Shown piece after piece: positions 17,194-25,659 of a stretch of 64,000 nt of DNA (its first letter is position 1; the number at the start of each line of letters is the position of its first letter). The notes beneath the pieces are model-generated. The model saw only the letters and a program-made list of their open reading frames with translations, did not search any database and was not told the DNA's origin. The DNA comes from Emcibacter sp. (GTDB taxonomy: Bacteria > Pseudomonadota > Alphaproteobacteria > Sphingomonadales > Emcibacteraceae), in the NCBI GenBank assembly GCA_021774785.1, contig JAJFIQ010000028.1:1-64000 (forward strand), written 5' to 3'. The translations under genes were made by a program, and so were the position numbers.

Positions 17194-18513
17194 ATGATGC
17201 ATATAATAGACAGAAGGTTAAATCCAAAAGGAAAGAGCCTGTCTAATCGTCAACGTTTCATTGATCGCGCAAAGAAGCAGATCAAGCGGGCCGTGGATGA
17301 TGCTATAAAAAATCGAAAAATCAGTAATACTGACGGCGGCGAGAGAATAAAAATTCCGTCCGATGGCCTTAATGAACCACGCTTCATGGGCGACAATAAA
17401 AAGGGCACCCGCGATCGGGTCATGCCCGGTAATAAAGATTTTATGCCCGGCGACAAAATCAAACGCCCCCCTTCACAAGGACAAGGACAGGGCGGACGCG
17501 AAGCCAGTGAGGATGGTGAGGGGGAAGACAGCTTCCAGTTCACCCTGACCCGGGATGAATTTCTGGACATTTTCTTTGAAGACATGGCCCTGCCCGACTT
17601 TGTCAAGAAATCCATCAAGGAAGAGGTTGTCCATGAGTTCCAACGGGCCGGTTATAAAAGACAAGGCTCGCCCAGCAATCTCAACCTGAAACTTACCATG
17701 AAGAATAGTCTAGCGCGCCGCCTGTGCCTGCACCGCCCACGTGATAAGGAAATAGAATTACTGGAAAATAAGATCACCGCTTTACGCAAGAAGAAAAAAC
17801 CGACCATAAAACAGCAAAAAAATCTGGTGACCCTTTTGGAAGAACTGGAACAGAAAAAAAGAAAACGCAAAGTGGTGCCTTATATTGACCCGTTGGATGT
17901 GCGTTTCACCAGCTTTACCGAGGTGGAAAAACCAAATACTCATGCGGTCATGTTTTGTCTTATGGATGTGTCCGGTTCCATGGGGGAAATTCACAAGGAA
18001 TTGGCAAAACGCTTCTTCATGCTGTTGCATCTATTCCTGACCCGACAATATAGCAAGGTTGATGTGGTCTTTATTCGTCATACTCATCTGGCCAGCGAAG
18101 TTGATGAAGAGACCTTTTTCCATTCACGCGAAACTGGTGGCACCATAGTTTCAACGGCCCTAGAAATAATGCAAAAGGTCATCAAAGACCGCTATCCGCC
18201 GGAGGACTGGAATATTTATGCCGCGCAAGCTTCTGACGGTGACAATTTAAATAGCGATAATGCCAATTGTCAGCAAATCCTGACTCAGGAATTATTACCC
18301 ATATGTCAATATTTCGCCTATGTGGAGGTATGGGACAGCCATGAAGCAGAGATGTTTCCCGACGACAGTAATGTCACCCGCCTATGGCAAACTTATGATG
18401 AAATAAGACAGACCCATCAAAATTTTGCGGTCAAGAAAGTTACCAAGGCTGAAGATATATTTCCGGTTCTGCATGATCTTTTTGCCAAAGATAAAAAAAG
18501 CGAGGTTGCTTAA
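17194..18513 (+). CDS. yeaH: YeaH/YhbH family protein (DUF444)
   Basis: This 439-residue DUF444 protein is the constant partner of PrkA/YeaG. The N-terminal 100 residues are basic and polar with a Gly-rich linker (SQGQGQGGREASEDGEGEDS). A coiled-coil-like Lys-rich helix occupies about 188-230. The C-terminal half is a von Willebrand A-like fold with a MIDAS motif DVSGS at 257-261. It begins 22 bases after prkA with GGAG upstream. It probably acts as a scaffold or regulator for the kinase; its biochemistry is not defined. Confidence 0.95.
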   Translation: MMHIIDRRLNPKGKSLSNRQRFIDRAKKQIKRAVDDAIKNRKISNTDGGERIKIPSDGLNEPRFMGDNKKGTRDRVMPGNKDFMPGDKIKRPPSQGQGQGGREASEDGEGEDSFQFTLTRDEFLDIFFEDMALPDFVKKSIKEEVVHEFQRAGYKRQGSPSNLNLKLTMKNSLARRLCLHRPRDKEIELLENKITALRKKKKPTIKQQKNLVTLLEELEQKKRKRKVVPYIDPLDVRFTSFTEVEKPNTHAVMFCLMDVSGSMGEIHKELAKRFFMLLHLFLTRQYSKVDVVFIRHTHLASEVDEETFFHSRETGGTIVSTALEIMQKVIKDRYPPEDWNIYAAQASDGDNLNSDNANCQQILTQELLPICQYFAYVEVWDSHEAEMFPDDSNVTRLWQTYDEIRQTHQNFAVKKVTKAEDIFPVLHDLFAKDKKSEVA

Positions 18514-20052
18514 ATGGCTGCCGGTAAGAAAAAAACCGAAATGAAACCCCTGTATGAAGGGGCAAAATGGGATTATGGTTTAGTGGATGATAGCTTTCAA
18601 GCCATCCAGAAAATCGCCATTGAAGAAATGGGGCTGGATGTTTACCCAACACAGATTGAGGTTATCACTTCGGAACAAATGCTGGACGCCTATTCCTCTG
18701 TTGGCATGCCTTTAATGTATAATCACTGGTCTTTTGGTAAAAGCTTTGTCCGTGATGAAGCCCGTTACCGTAAAGGATACAGCGGCCTAGCATATGAAAT
18801 AGTTATAAATTCAAACCCCTGTATCTGTTACATTATGGAAGAAAACTCCATGACCATGCAGACGCTTGTCATGGCCCATGCAGCCTTTGGTCATAACCAT
18901 TTTTTCAAGAACAACCATCTGTTCAAACAATGGACCGATGCCAATGCCATCCTGGACTATCTGCAATTTGCCAAAAATTATATTGCCAAATGCGAAGAGA
19001 GATATGGCCAGAAAGAAGTGGAGAAGATATTGGATTCTGCCCATGCCCTGCGCGATCAGGGTGTGGATAAATTTACCCGCCGGCAAAAGCTGGATGTGGC
19101 CGCACTGCGCCAAAGAGAATTAGAACGGGAAGAATATGAACGGTCCCAATATAGCGAACTATGGCGAACTCTGCCGGAAACCAAATCCAAAGATTCACAG
19201 GAAATTGATCTAATCGAAAGAGATCTGGCACAGAAACTTGGCCTGCCTGAATCCAACCTGCTTTATTTTCTGGAAAAACACAGTCCGGTGCTGGATAACT
19301 GGCAACGTGAAATTCTGCGTATCGTGCGCTCCGTAGCACAATATTTCTATCCACAGCGGCAAACCAAACTTATGAATGAAGGCTGCGCCTGTTTTGTTCA
19401 TTATCATATTATGAACCGTTTGTATGATACCGGGCAAATCACCGAAGGTGCCATGTTAGAATTCATTGATTTCCATACCCGTGTTGTCGCCCAACCCGAT
19501 TTCGACAGTCCGCATTTTTCAGGCATTAATCCCTATGCATTGGGTTTTGCCATGATGAAGGATATTGAACGGATTTGCGAAAATCCAACTGACGAGGACC
19601 GGGAATGGTTTCCCGATATAGCCGGTAACAATCGCGCCATCGACACCCTAAAAGAGGCCTGGAAAAATTTTCGGGATGAAAGTTTTATCCTACAATATCT
19701 CAGCCCCCATCTTATGCGGGAATTCCGGCTTTTTAATCTGACTGACGACACCACGAAACCCCATTTTATTGTCGATTCCATTCATAATAATCGGGGATAT
19801 AAAGCCGTGCGTGCCGCCCTAGCCGCCCAATATTCTGTGGCTAATCTGGATCTGGACATTCAGGTAAGCAAGGTAGATCTTCATGGTAATCGCTCAATGG
19901 TTCTGATCCATAATATGACCAACGGTATGACCTTGGAAGAAAAGCAAGCAGACATGGTTGTCGCCCATATCAAACGGTTGTGGGGTTATGACGTGACCCT
20001 TAACAGCGTCGACCCCAAAAGTGACAAGATCACAAAAACTTATTCTGAATGA
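18514..20052 (+). CDS. SpoVR family protein (YcgB-like)
   Basis: This 512-residue protein matches SpoVR/YcgB in length and sequence: KWDYGLVDDSFQAIQKIA at the start, a MYNHWSFGKSF block near residues 69-79, and NEGCACFVHYHIMNRLYD in the middle. The ATG follows the yeaH stop directly, which makes coupling likely. SpoVR in Bacillus affects spore cortex formation; in Gram-negative bacteria the gene travels with prkA and yeaH and seems to work in the same stress response. Its last 13 bases overlap the convergent DoxX gene. Confidence 0.96.
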   Translation: MAAGKKKTEMKPLYEGAKWDYGLVDDSFQAIQKIAIEEMGLDVYPTQIEVITSEQMLDAYSSVGMPLMYNHWSFGKSFVRDEARYRKGYSGLAYEIVINSNPCICYIMEENSMTMQTLVMAHAAFGHNHFFKNNHLFKQWTDANAILDYLQFAKNYIAKCEERYGQKEVEKILDSAHALRDQGVDKFTRRQKLDVAALRQRELEREEYERSQYSELWRTLPETKSKDSQEIDLIERDLAQKLGLPESNLLYFLEKHSPVLDNWQREILRIVRSVAQYFYPQRQTKLMNEGCACFVHYHIMNRLYDTGQITEGAMLEFIDFHTRVVAQPDFDSPHFSGINPYALGFAMMKDIERICENPTDEDREWFPDIAGNNRAIDTLKEAWKNFRDESFILQYLSPHLMREFRLFNLTDDTTKPHFIVDSIHNNRGYKAVRAALAAQYSVANLDLDIQVSKVDLHGNRSMVLIHNMTNGMTLEEKQADMVVAHIKRLWGYDVTLNSVDPKSDKITKTYSE

Positions 20053-20417
20053 CTTTTAGTTGCCCGATGCTGGAAACGCAGATAGCAAATCCCAATTAGC
20101 ATAACCACAATCACAATAGCCCTAAGTGACAATGTAAAATTATCATGAAACAGGTGAAGTGTCGCACTGGTCAGCATTATCAACACCAACAGTAATCCCC
20201 CAGCAACCGCCAGCCGCGGTATAGTCAACATAAGACCACCAAGACATTCCGCAAAACCCACGCCAATCAAAAAATTTGCAGAAATACCTAAAGTCTCGAA
20301 TTGGGCCACCTGATGTGGTGTACCCAGAATTTTACTGACACCATTATAGAAAAATACTATCGCCAGAACGAGGCTCAATACCCACAAAACAACTTCAACG
20401 AATTTATCCCCGTCCAT
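20040..20417 (-). CDS. DoxX family membrane protein
   Basis: This 125-residue protein has four hydrophobic segments (about 8-25, 47-67, 72-88, 98-115). The motif FFYNGVSKILGTPHQVAQFETLGI followed by GVGFAECLGGLMLTIPRLA is characteristic of DoxX/DoxD-like proteins. These are inner-membrane proteins linked to quinone redox or stress responses; the exact role is unknown. It is convergent with the SpoVR gene and about 100 bases downstream of the YceI operon, probably with its own promoter. Confidence 0.82.
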   Translation of the reverse strand: MDGDKFVEVVLWVLSLVLAIVFFYNGVSKILGTPHQVAQFETLGISANFLIGVGFAECLGGLMLTIPRLAVAGGLLLVLIMLTSATLHLFHDNFTLSLRAIVIVVMLIGICYLRFQHRATKSHSE

Positions 20418-20519
20418 AGCATCCTACCTTTACTGGCCAAATATCCTGAACCCCAAATCGGAACCACTTTAGAAAAAAACATACCAAAGATCAAATTTAA
20501 CCTTTTGTAGCCATAAAAA

Positions 20520-21077
20520 TCATCTTTTCACAACCTTGACAACAACGTCCAGAAAAACCTGTCCGCCAACACTGGATACATCGCGCCATCCGCCCTGCCC
20601 AACACCATATTCCAGACGGTTAATTTCCATTCGCCCCTTGATAGCCGCCCGACGCCCGCCAAATTCCGTTAAGGTGAAATAGAGTATCTCGGGCCTTGTA
20701 ACATCGCGTAATGTAAGATCACCCGTCGCCTGATAATCATTGCCACCAAGATGTTTAAACTTTTGGCTGATAAATCGGGCAATTGGGTATTGTTCAACAT
20801 CAAACCATTCTTTTTTTTTCAGGTTTTCTGCCACATCACTGTAAAAAGCATCAATATGTTTTAAATCTACCAATACCTTAATCTGGGCTTGATCCAGTAT
20901 TTTGGGATCAAAAACTATATCAGCGGAAAATTTTGTGAATTCACCACCTGAGGGGTTGTCTTCTACGATCACTGAAAAATTGATAGAGCTTTCCCCATCC
21001 ATGATTTGCCATTCAGTATCTTGTGCAATGGCAGAAGTGGGCAACATCATCCAGATAATAAGGAAATAACCTTTCAT
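20520..21077 (-). CDS. YceI family periplasmic protein (second copy)
   Basis: This 185-residue protein has a signal peptide (MKGYFLIIWMMLPTSAIAQ, cleavage near 19). A YceI lipocalin-like beta-barrel follows (WQIMDGESSINFSVIVEDNP, later GDLTLRDVTRPEIL and a terminal VFLDVVVKV strand). YceI proteins bind polyisoprenoid-type lipids, including ubiquinone precursors in some cases. It is the last gene of a five-gene operon and lies six bases after the cytochrome b561 gene. The pairing with a cytochrome b suggests a quinone or isoprenoid redox role. Confidence 0.88.
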   Translation of the reverse strand: MKGYFLIIWMMLPTSAIAQDTEWQIMDGESSINFSVIVEDNPSGGEFTKFSADIVFDPKILDQAQIKVLVDLKHIDAFYSDVAENLKKKEWFDVEQYPIARFISQKFKHLGGNDYQATGDLTLRDVTRPEILYFTLTEFGGRRAAIKGRMEINRLEYGVGQGGWRDVSSVGGQVFLDVVVKVVKR

Positions 21078-21083
21078 AGCGGG

Positions 21084-21653
21084 TTATTCAGATTTCTTGG
21101 GCCGTAAAGACATTCTTTCCATAACATCATCCTTGCGAACATAATGATGAAATAACGCCGCCCCCGCATGAATAACAAAAGCCACAATCAACAGCATAGC
21201 AGTGACCTCGTGGGCCTCGTGAAAAAAACCGCCCATTGCTTTATCCTTATCCGCCAGTGCTGGGAGCTCCAGCCCAAAGAATTTTACTGTATGCCCGCCG
21301 TATGAACTCATCAACCATCCGAACAGGGGCTGGGCAAACATAATTACATACAGCAGCACATGCATGGCATGCGCGCTAAGGTTTTCAAGGTTGCTCATGG
21401 TATCCGGCATTTTCGGAACCGCATTGACCATCCGCCAACCCAACCGCAAAACGACCAGAATCAGAATTAATATACCAAATGATTTATGATCATTGTACAA
21501 TCCCATTTTATATTGCATCTGTTCCGGCGTATCAGATGGAAGCTTATGCATATAAATGCCCACAATAACCATGCCCACAAGCAGAAGAAACATACCCCAA
21601 TGAAAAACTTTGGCAACATTGCCATATGATGTATCTGTATTTTTTGCAGTCAT
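21084..21653 (-). CDS. Cytochrome b561 family protein
   Basis: This 189-residue inner-membrane b-type cytochrome has four main helices. Conserved His residues in helix 1 (KVFHWGMFLLLVG), helix 2 (DHKSFGILILI), helix 3 (SAHAMHVLLYVIMF) and helix 4 (FHEAHEVTAMLLIVAFVIHAG) can ligate two hemes. This family oxidises quinol and passes electrons across the membrane, some members removing superoxide. It is flanked by YceI genes on both sides in one operon, a frequent cytochrome b561-YceI pairing. Confidence 0.92.
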   Translation of the reverse strand: MTAKNTDTSYGNVAKVFHWGMFLLLVGMVIVGIYMHKLPSDTPEQMQYKMGLYNDHKSFGILILILVVLRLGWRMVNAVPKMPDTMSNLENLSAHAMHVLLYVIMFAQPLFGWLMSSYGGHTVKFFGLELPALADKDKAMGGFFHEAHEVTAMLLIVAFVIHAGAALFHHYVRKDDVMERMSLRPKKSE

Positions 21654-21676
21654 TTTAATCCCTTTATCATTATTGT

Positions 21677-22267
21677 TTACTGATCAATCAAGGCCTCTGC
21701 CTCTATTCTGATGATGACGTCATCTCCCACAAATGGCAGATAATGTGTCATACCCCAATCTGACCGTTTTATAGTTGTTTTAACAGAAAACCCGGTTCGC
21801 ATTTTATTTTTCAGAATATCCATAGCCCGTTTGTTCAGGCGTATTATTAATGTCAGGGGTTTGGTGATACCAAGCAGGGTAAAATCCCCATAAACCGTAG
21901 CTCTGTCATCCTCCTGAAGCGTTACTTTTGTGCTGTTAAAGGTTGCCGTAGGGTATTTCTCCACATTGAAATAATCTCCACTTTTCAAATGGGCATCAAA
22001 TTTTTCCTGCCCTGTCATAATGCTTGCTGTATTGATAGTAATCTTAACTGAACTCAGTTGCGGATTATCATGGTTCAGTATTATTTTCCCGTCATAATCC
22101 ATGAATTGACCCATGGAATTTGAAAAACCAATATGGCTGACAAACCACATAATATTAGTATGGGGCTTGTCAAAATGATAGGTTTCAATGCCTGTTGCTG
22201 CCTGAACCGTCAAAGGACTTAGCATGATGAAAACCGCCGTAGCCACTTTCATAAAAAATTTGTTCAT
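21677..22267 (-). CDS. YceI family periplasmic protein (first copy)
   Basis: This 196-residue protein has a clear signal peptide (cleavage after TVQAA, about residue 24). A full YceI domain follows, starting ETYHFDKPHTNIMWFVSHIG and continuing through GDFTLLGITKPLTLIIRLN to a RSDWGMTHYLPFVGDDVIIRI end, the family hallmark. It is predicted to bind a lipid or isoprenoid in the periplasm. It lies third in the operon, before the b561 gene. It is more canonical than the copy at 20520-21077, so the two may bind different ligands. Confidence 0.92.
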   Translation of the reverse strand: MNKFFMKVATAVFIMLSPLTVQAATGIETYHFDKPHTNIMWFVSHIGFSNSMGQFMDYDGKIILNHDNPQLSSVKITINTASIMTGQEKFDAHLKSGDYFNVEKYPTATFNSTKVTLQEDDRATVYGDFTLLGITKPLTLIIRLNKRAMDILKNKMRTGFSVKTTIKRSDWGMTHYLPFVGDDVIIRIEAEALIDQ

Positions 22268-22285
22268 TATTATCCCCTAACCATA

Positions 22286-22546
22286 CTAGTTTTTTCGCTT
22301 AAATTTATCTTTAATGGTGGTCAGATTCATCAAAACCCAAATCGGCACCACTATAATCGCACCCAGAAGAACATATTTCCCACCCCACTCGAATACACTT
22401 GCAACGGCATCATAAACCCGACCCACAGTCGCCGGAATATCATGAATAAGATCAGCCGGACTTATATCAAAATAATCCAGAGCCAGCCCCACAAGAAGCG
22501 ATGCTATCAACAACTTCCAGATAATTTGCATTGTGGATTTATTCAT
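22286..22546 (-). CDS. Small two-helix membrane protein (DUF6460-like)
   Basis: Starting at MNKSTMQIIWK (ATG 22546), the 86-residue protein has two membrane segments: KLLIASLLVGLALDYF near residues 9-24 and KYVLLGAIIVVPIWVLMNL near 60-78. The spacing and the ALDYFDISPADLI turn resemble DUF6460 proteins of alphaproteobacteria. A longer in-frame start at 22597 is less likely because the upstream gene ends at 22539 and the short start gives the usual 8-base overlap. Function unknown. Confidence 0.6.
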   Translation of the reverse strand: MNKSTMQIIWKLLIASLLVGLALDYFDISPADLIHDIPATVGRVYDAVASVFEWGGKYVLLGAIIVVPIWVLMNLTTIKDKFKRKN

Positions 22547-22877
22547 CCTTCTCTCCTGTTGATCCCTGCTCTGTAAATATTTTCTCTTCCAGGTCATAGC
22601 GCAATTGTCTTGTCAAAGATTCCACTGCATATTTCTGCTCGCTGTTCAAGTTTCTGGTCGCAGACAAGAGTGCCAATTTATTCATAGCATCCTGATATTT
22701 TAACGCCTTGGCTTCTTCAACTATTTCCGCAACATGTTTTTTTAGCGCTATAGTTTCATTTCTGAAACTATAGGTCAAACGGTCTTGTTCTTTTGTTTCC
22801 TGTGAATTTCCGCAAGCCGTTACGGTGGCAATTAGTATTATACTTAACGACCATTTTGCAATTTTTTTATACATCAT
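22539..22877 (-). CDS. Small lipoprotein, first gene of YceI operon
   Basis: From the ATG at 22877 the product is about 112 residues. The leader MMYKKIAKWSLSIILIATVT ends at a lipobox-like VTAC, giving a lipid-modified Cys near residue 22. The mature part is helical and charged (KKHVAEIVEEAKALKYQDAM, then a LRYDLEEK coil). No family is recognised. It overlaps the DUF6460-like gene and heads the cytochrome/YceI operon, so a small envelope accessory role is likely. An in-frame start 45 bases upstream would bury the signal. Confidence 0.55.
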   Translation of the reverse strand: MMYKKIAKWSLSIILIATVTACGNSQETKEQDRLTYSFRNETIALKKHVAEIVEEAKALKYQDAMNKLALLSATRNLNSEQKYAVESLTRQLRYDLEEKIFTEQGSTGEKDE

Positions 22878-22929
22878 CGCCCTATCTTTATTTTTCACTA
22901 TACAGGTTAATCTGTATGACACAAAAAAA

Positions 22930-22962
22930 CAATCCCCGGCAGCATCACACCACCGGGGATTG
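22930..22962 (-). terminator. Terminator after paaN
   Basis: A 10-bp stem CAATCCCCGG/CCGGGGATTG has a 13-base loop and is followed on the minus strand by seven T (complement of 22923-22929). It ends paaN and separates it from the lipoprotein gene that starts at 22877. Confidence 0.85.
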
Positions 22963-22983
22963 TAGAATTAAAACTGAATTATG

Positions 22984-24645
22984 TTAGATGTGTTTTCTGC
23001 TCTGTACAACACGGTAACGGTTTGAAACATAAGCCGTATCAGACAAGGCTGCATTTGCAGCCGGATTGCATCCCGTGGCATGAAAATCACTGAAAGCCGC
23101 CGTCTGGTTTACATATACACCGCCCGTAAGGTTGAATGAAACCGCAACCCCGGCACGACAAGCGACATCCTCTGCCTGATCCAGAATATCTTCTGAAGAA
23201 GAATAGATTCCAAAGCTGATCGCACCGTGATTTTTCACACTATTCTCAACTATGCTCAGACTGTCCGTCGTATTTTTGCTCGGCACCACATAAGATATCG
23301 GGCCGAATAATTCTGCTGTATAAGAGCTTTCATCGGTGGCCTTCAAAATCAGTGGAGTCTGAATTGTTGCGCCCTCAAACCCTTCCATAGGAACGGAACG
23401 AGAGGCCAGCACCACATTATCACCACCCCCGTATTCCGCGATCCTATTGCGTGTAGCTTCACTCTGAATAGCACCCAAAATAGCACAGGCCCGACCGTCG
23501 TCACCGTTCAGTTTTTCAACGCCGGTGGCAAGGGCCGCAACGACATCATCAAAGCTTTTATGGCCATCTTCGGTCTCTATACCACCTTCTGGAATGAAAA
23601 TATTCTGCGGTGTTGTACACATCTGGCCTGAATACAGACTGAGCGTGAAGGAAAGATTACCAATCATGCCACGGAAATTATCGGTACTGTCAATAATGAC
23701 GCAGTTAACACCAGCCTTTTCCGTATAGACCTGTGCCTGTCGGGCGTTATTCTCAAGCCAATCGCCAAAGCCCGTACTACCGGTAAAGTCAATCAATTTG
23801 ACTTCCTGTGCCAAGGCCAGATCTTTCGCCAATGGTGCGTCGGCACTGTCAGCTGCCAAAGTTACAATATTGGGGTTAAAGCCTTCTTCTTTCAGCACAT
23901 CACGGCAAATCTCTACCGTAATAGCCAGTGGCAATATGCCGCCGGGATGTGGTTTAACAATAACCGCATTGCCCGTGACTAAACTGGCAAATAATCCGGG
24001 ATAGCTGTTCCATGTGGGGAAGGTTGAGCAACCGACAACCAGACCAATTCCACGTGGCACAACGGTAAAATGTTTTTCCATAACAATGGGGTCACGCTTA
24101 CCTTGAGGTTTTTCCCAACGAGCCACCGCAGGGGTACGGACCATATCTTCATAAGCATAAACAACCGCTTCCAACCCCCGGTCCTGAGCATGCGGGCCAC
24201 CGGCCTGAAAGGCCATCATAAAGGCCTGCCCTGTGGTATGCATGACCGCAAAACCCATTTCAAAACTACGTTTGTTAATACGGTCCAGAATTTCAAGACA
24301 TACTCCGGTGCGTGCTTCAATGGATGCCTTTGCCCAGTCCTGACGAATATCTTCCACTTCCGCAATCAGGGCCGCCGCATCTACTTTTGGATAGGTCACA
24401 CCTAAATCGAATCCGTAAGGGGATTTTTCAGAGCCAACAGATCCAACCGTGCCCGGCTGATCAATGGTAAAATTTTTATTGAGATATGATTTAAAGGCCG
24501 CCTCACCATCTTTACTGGCATCTTCGCCATATACACGGGGGCTGGGGCTTTCCGGATAAGCCGTCCAATACTCCCTTGTTCTACTTGCATTTATGCCCTT
24601 TTCAAGGGTATCCTTGTGGCGTTCAAATAACAAAGACTGTGACAT
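22984..24645 (-). CDS. paaN: Phenylacetic acid degradation protein PaaN (aldehyde dehydrogenase-like)
   Basis: This 553-residue protein matches the long PaaN form of the aldehyde dehydrogenase superfamily in length and gene context. The NAD-binding region (FTGSTGFGDWLE) and the catalytic Cys block SLYSGQMCTTPQNIFIP (Cys near residue 343) are present. The superfamily oxidises aldehydes; PaaN is linked to phenylacetyl-CoA ring cleavage products. It is divergent from paaG-paaH-paaI-paaJ and shares their regulatory region. It lacks the extra hydratase domain of PaaZ, so ring-opening hydrolysis would need another protein. Confidence 0.9.
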   Translation of the reverse strand: MSQSLLFERHKDTLEKGINASRTREYWTAYPESPSPRVYGEDASKDGEAAFKSYLNKNFTIDQPGTVGSVGSEKSPYGFDLGVTYPKVDAAALIAEVEDIRQDWAKASIEARTGVCLEILDRINKRSFEMGFAVMHTTGQAFMMAFQAGGPHAQDRGLEAVVYAYEDMVRTPAVARWEKPQGKRDPIVMEKHFTVVPRGIGLVVGCSTFPTWNSYPGLFASLVTGNAVIVKPHPGGILPLAITVEICRDVLKEEGFNPNIVTLAADSADAPLAKDLALAQEVKLIDFTGSTGFGDWLENNARQAQVYTEKAGVNCVIIDSTDNFRGMIGNLSFTLSLYSGQMCTTPQNIFIPEGGIETEDGHKSFDDVVAALATGVEKLNGDDGRACAILGAIQSEATRNRIAEYGGGDNVVLASRSVPMEGFEGATIQTPLILKATDESSYTAELFGPISYVVPSKNTTDSLSIVENSVKNHGAISFGIYSSSEDILDQAEDVACRAGVAVSFNLTGGVYVNQTAAFSDFHATGCNPAANAALSDTAYVSNRYRVVQSRKHI

Positions 24646-24718
24646 GGTTTCTTTCTCCTGATAAAATTTTTACCTCATAAGCTTTGATAATAATTATGCA
24701 CTGTATTTAACATATTTA

Positions 24719-24760
24719 TTGACTAAACCCTATGTATTTGTAATTAATAGACCGAACGGT
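24719..24760 (+). promoter_or_regulatory. paaG promoter with overlapping TetR-type operator candidate
   Basis: TTGACT (24719-24724) and TAATTA (24741-24746) are 16 bases apart. ACCGAACGGT (24751-24760), a short dyad with ACCG/CGGT arms, sits just downstream, where a repressor would block initiation. Similar ACCG-containing sites are used by TetR-family PaaR regulators of phenylacetate genes. No paaR gene is adjacent, but two TetR genes lie elsewhere in the window. Confidence 0.4.
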
Positions 24761-24855
24761 TGGACAATTCAAGTTAAATAGCTTAAATATTTTTTCCGGT
24801 GCTATGATATAGTAACGTGATCATATCAAATTCAAATAGGGAATGGATTTACAAT

Positions 24856-25647
24856 ATGTCTTACAACAACATTGAATTTAATATTATTGATGGATTGGCA
24901 ACATTGGCTCTAAACCGTCCGGACAGCCTGAACAGCTTCACGACCGAGATGCACGAAGAAGTACGTGACGCCATGACGCAAGTTGAAAATGACCCTGGTA
25001 TCCGCTGCTTGCTCCTCACGGGTAATGGTCGGGGTTTTTGCGCAGGACAGGATTTAAATGACCGCGCCGTTAAGCCGGGGTCAGAGCGACGCGACCTATC
25101 TGAATCTGTTGAGGAAAACTATAACCCTCTGATTAAACGTATCGCCAACCTTCCCATGCCGGTTGTCTGTGCTGTTAATGGTGTTGCCGCCGGTGCGGGC
25201 GCCAATCTCGCCCTTGCCTGTGACATGGTATTTGCTGCAAAATCTGCTAAATTCATTCAGGTTTTCTGCAAGATTGGCCTGATCCCCGATAGTGGTGGCA
25301 CCTATAACCTGCCACGCGCCGTGGGTACGGCACGGGCCATGGGTCTTGCCCTGACAGGGGACGCTGTGACGGCGGAACAGGCCGAACAATGGGGCATGAT
25401 CTGGAAAGCCGTGGATAACGAAGAACTGATGGCTGTTGCGGTGAAACAGGCACAATATTTCACGAAACAACCAACCCTTGGGCTGTCTCTGATCAAAAAA
25501 GCTATCCGCGCCAGTTTTGATAATGACCTGAACGCACAGTTACAGGTAGAAAGCGACAGTCAGAAGGAGGCCGGATTCTCCGATGATTATCAGGAAGGCG
25601 TCGCCGCATTTCTTGAAAAACGCAAACCGAATTTTACAGGTAAATAA
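24856..25647 (+). CDS. paaG: 2-(1,2-epoxy-1,2-dihydrophenyl)acetyl-CoA isomerase / enoyl-CoA hydratase
   Basis: The start ATG at 24856 gives 263 residues, like E. coli PaaG (262); an upstream GTG at 24817 adds unlikely sequence. The crotonase fold is clear: LNRPDSLNSF near residue 20, GRGFCAGQDLNDR near residue 60 (oxyanion hole), NGVAAGAGANLALACDM near 106 and the KIGLIPDSGGTYNLPR block near 138 with catalytic Asp. PaaG isomerises the epoxide to oxepin-CoA and later isomerises the chain double bond. paaH follows 12 bases downstream. Confidence 0.92.
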   Translation: MSYNNIEFNIIDGLATLALNRPDSLNSFTTEMHEEVRDAMTQVENDPGIRCLLLTGNGRGFCAGQDLNDRAVKPGSERRDLSESVEENYNPLIKRIANLPMPVVCAVNGVAAGAGANLALACDMVFAAKSAKFIQVFCKIGLIPDSGGTYNLPRAVGTARAMGLALTGDAVTAEQAEQWGMIWKAVDNEELMAVAVKQAQYFTKQPTLGLSLIKKAIRASFDNDLNAQLQVESDSQKEAGFSDDYQEGVAAFLEKRKPNFTGK

Positions 25648-25659
25648 AGGATATAACTG

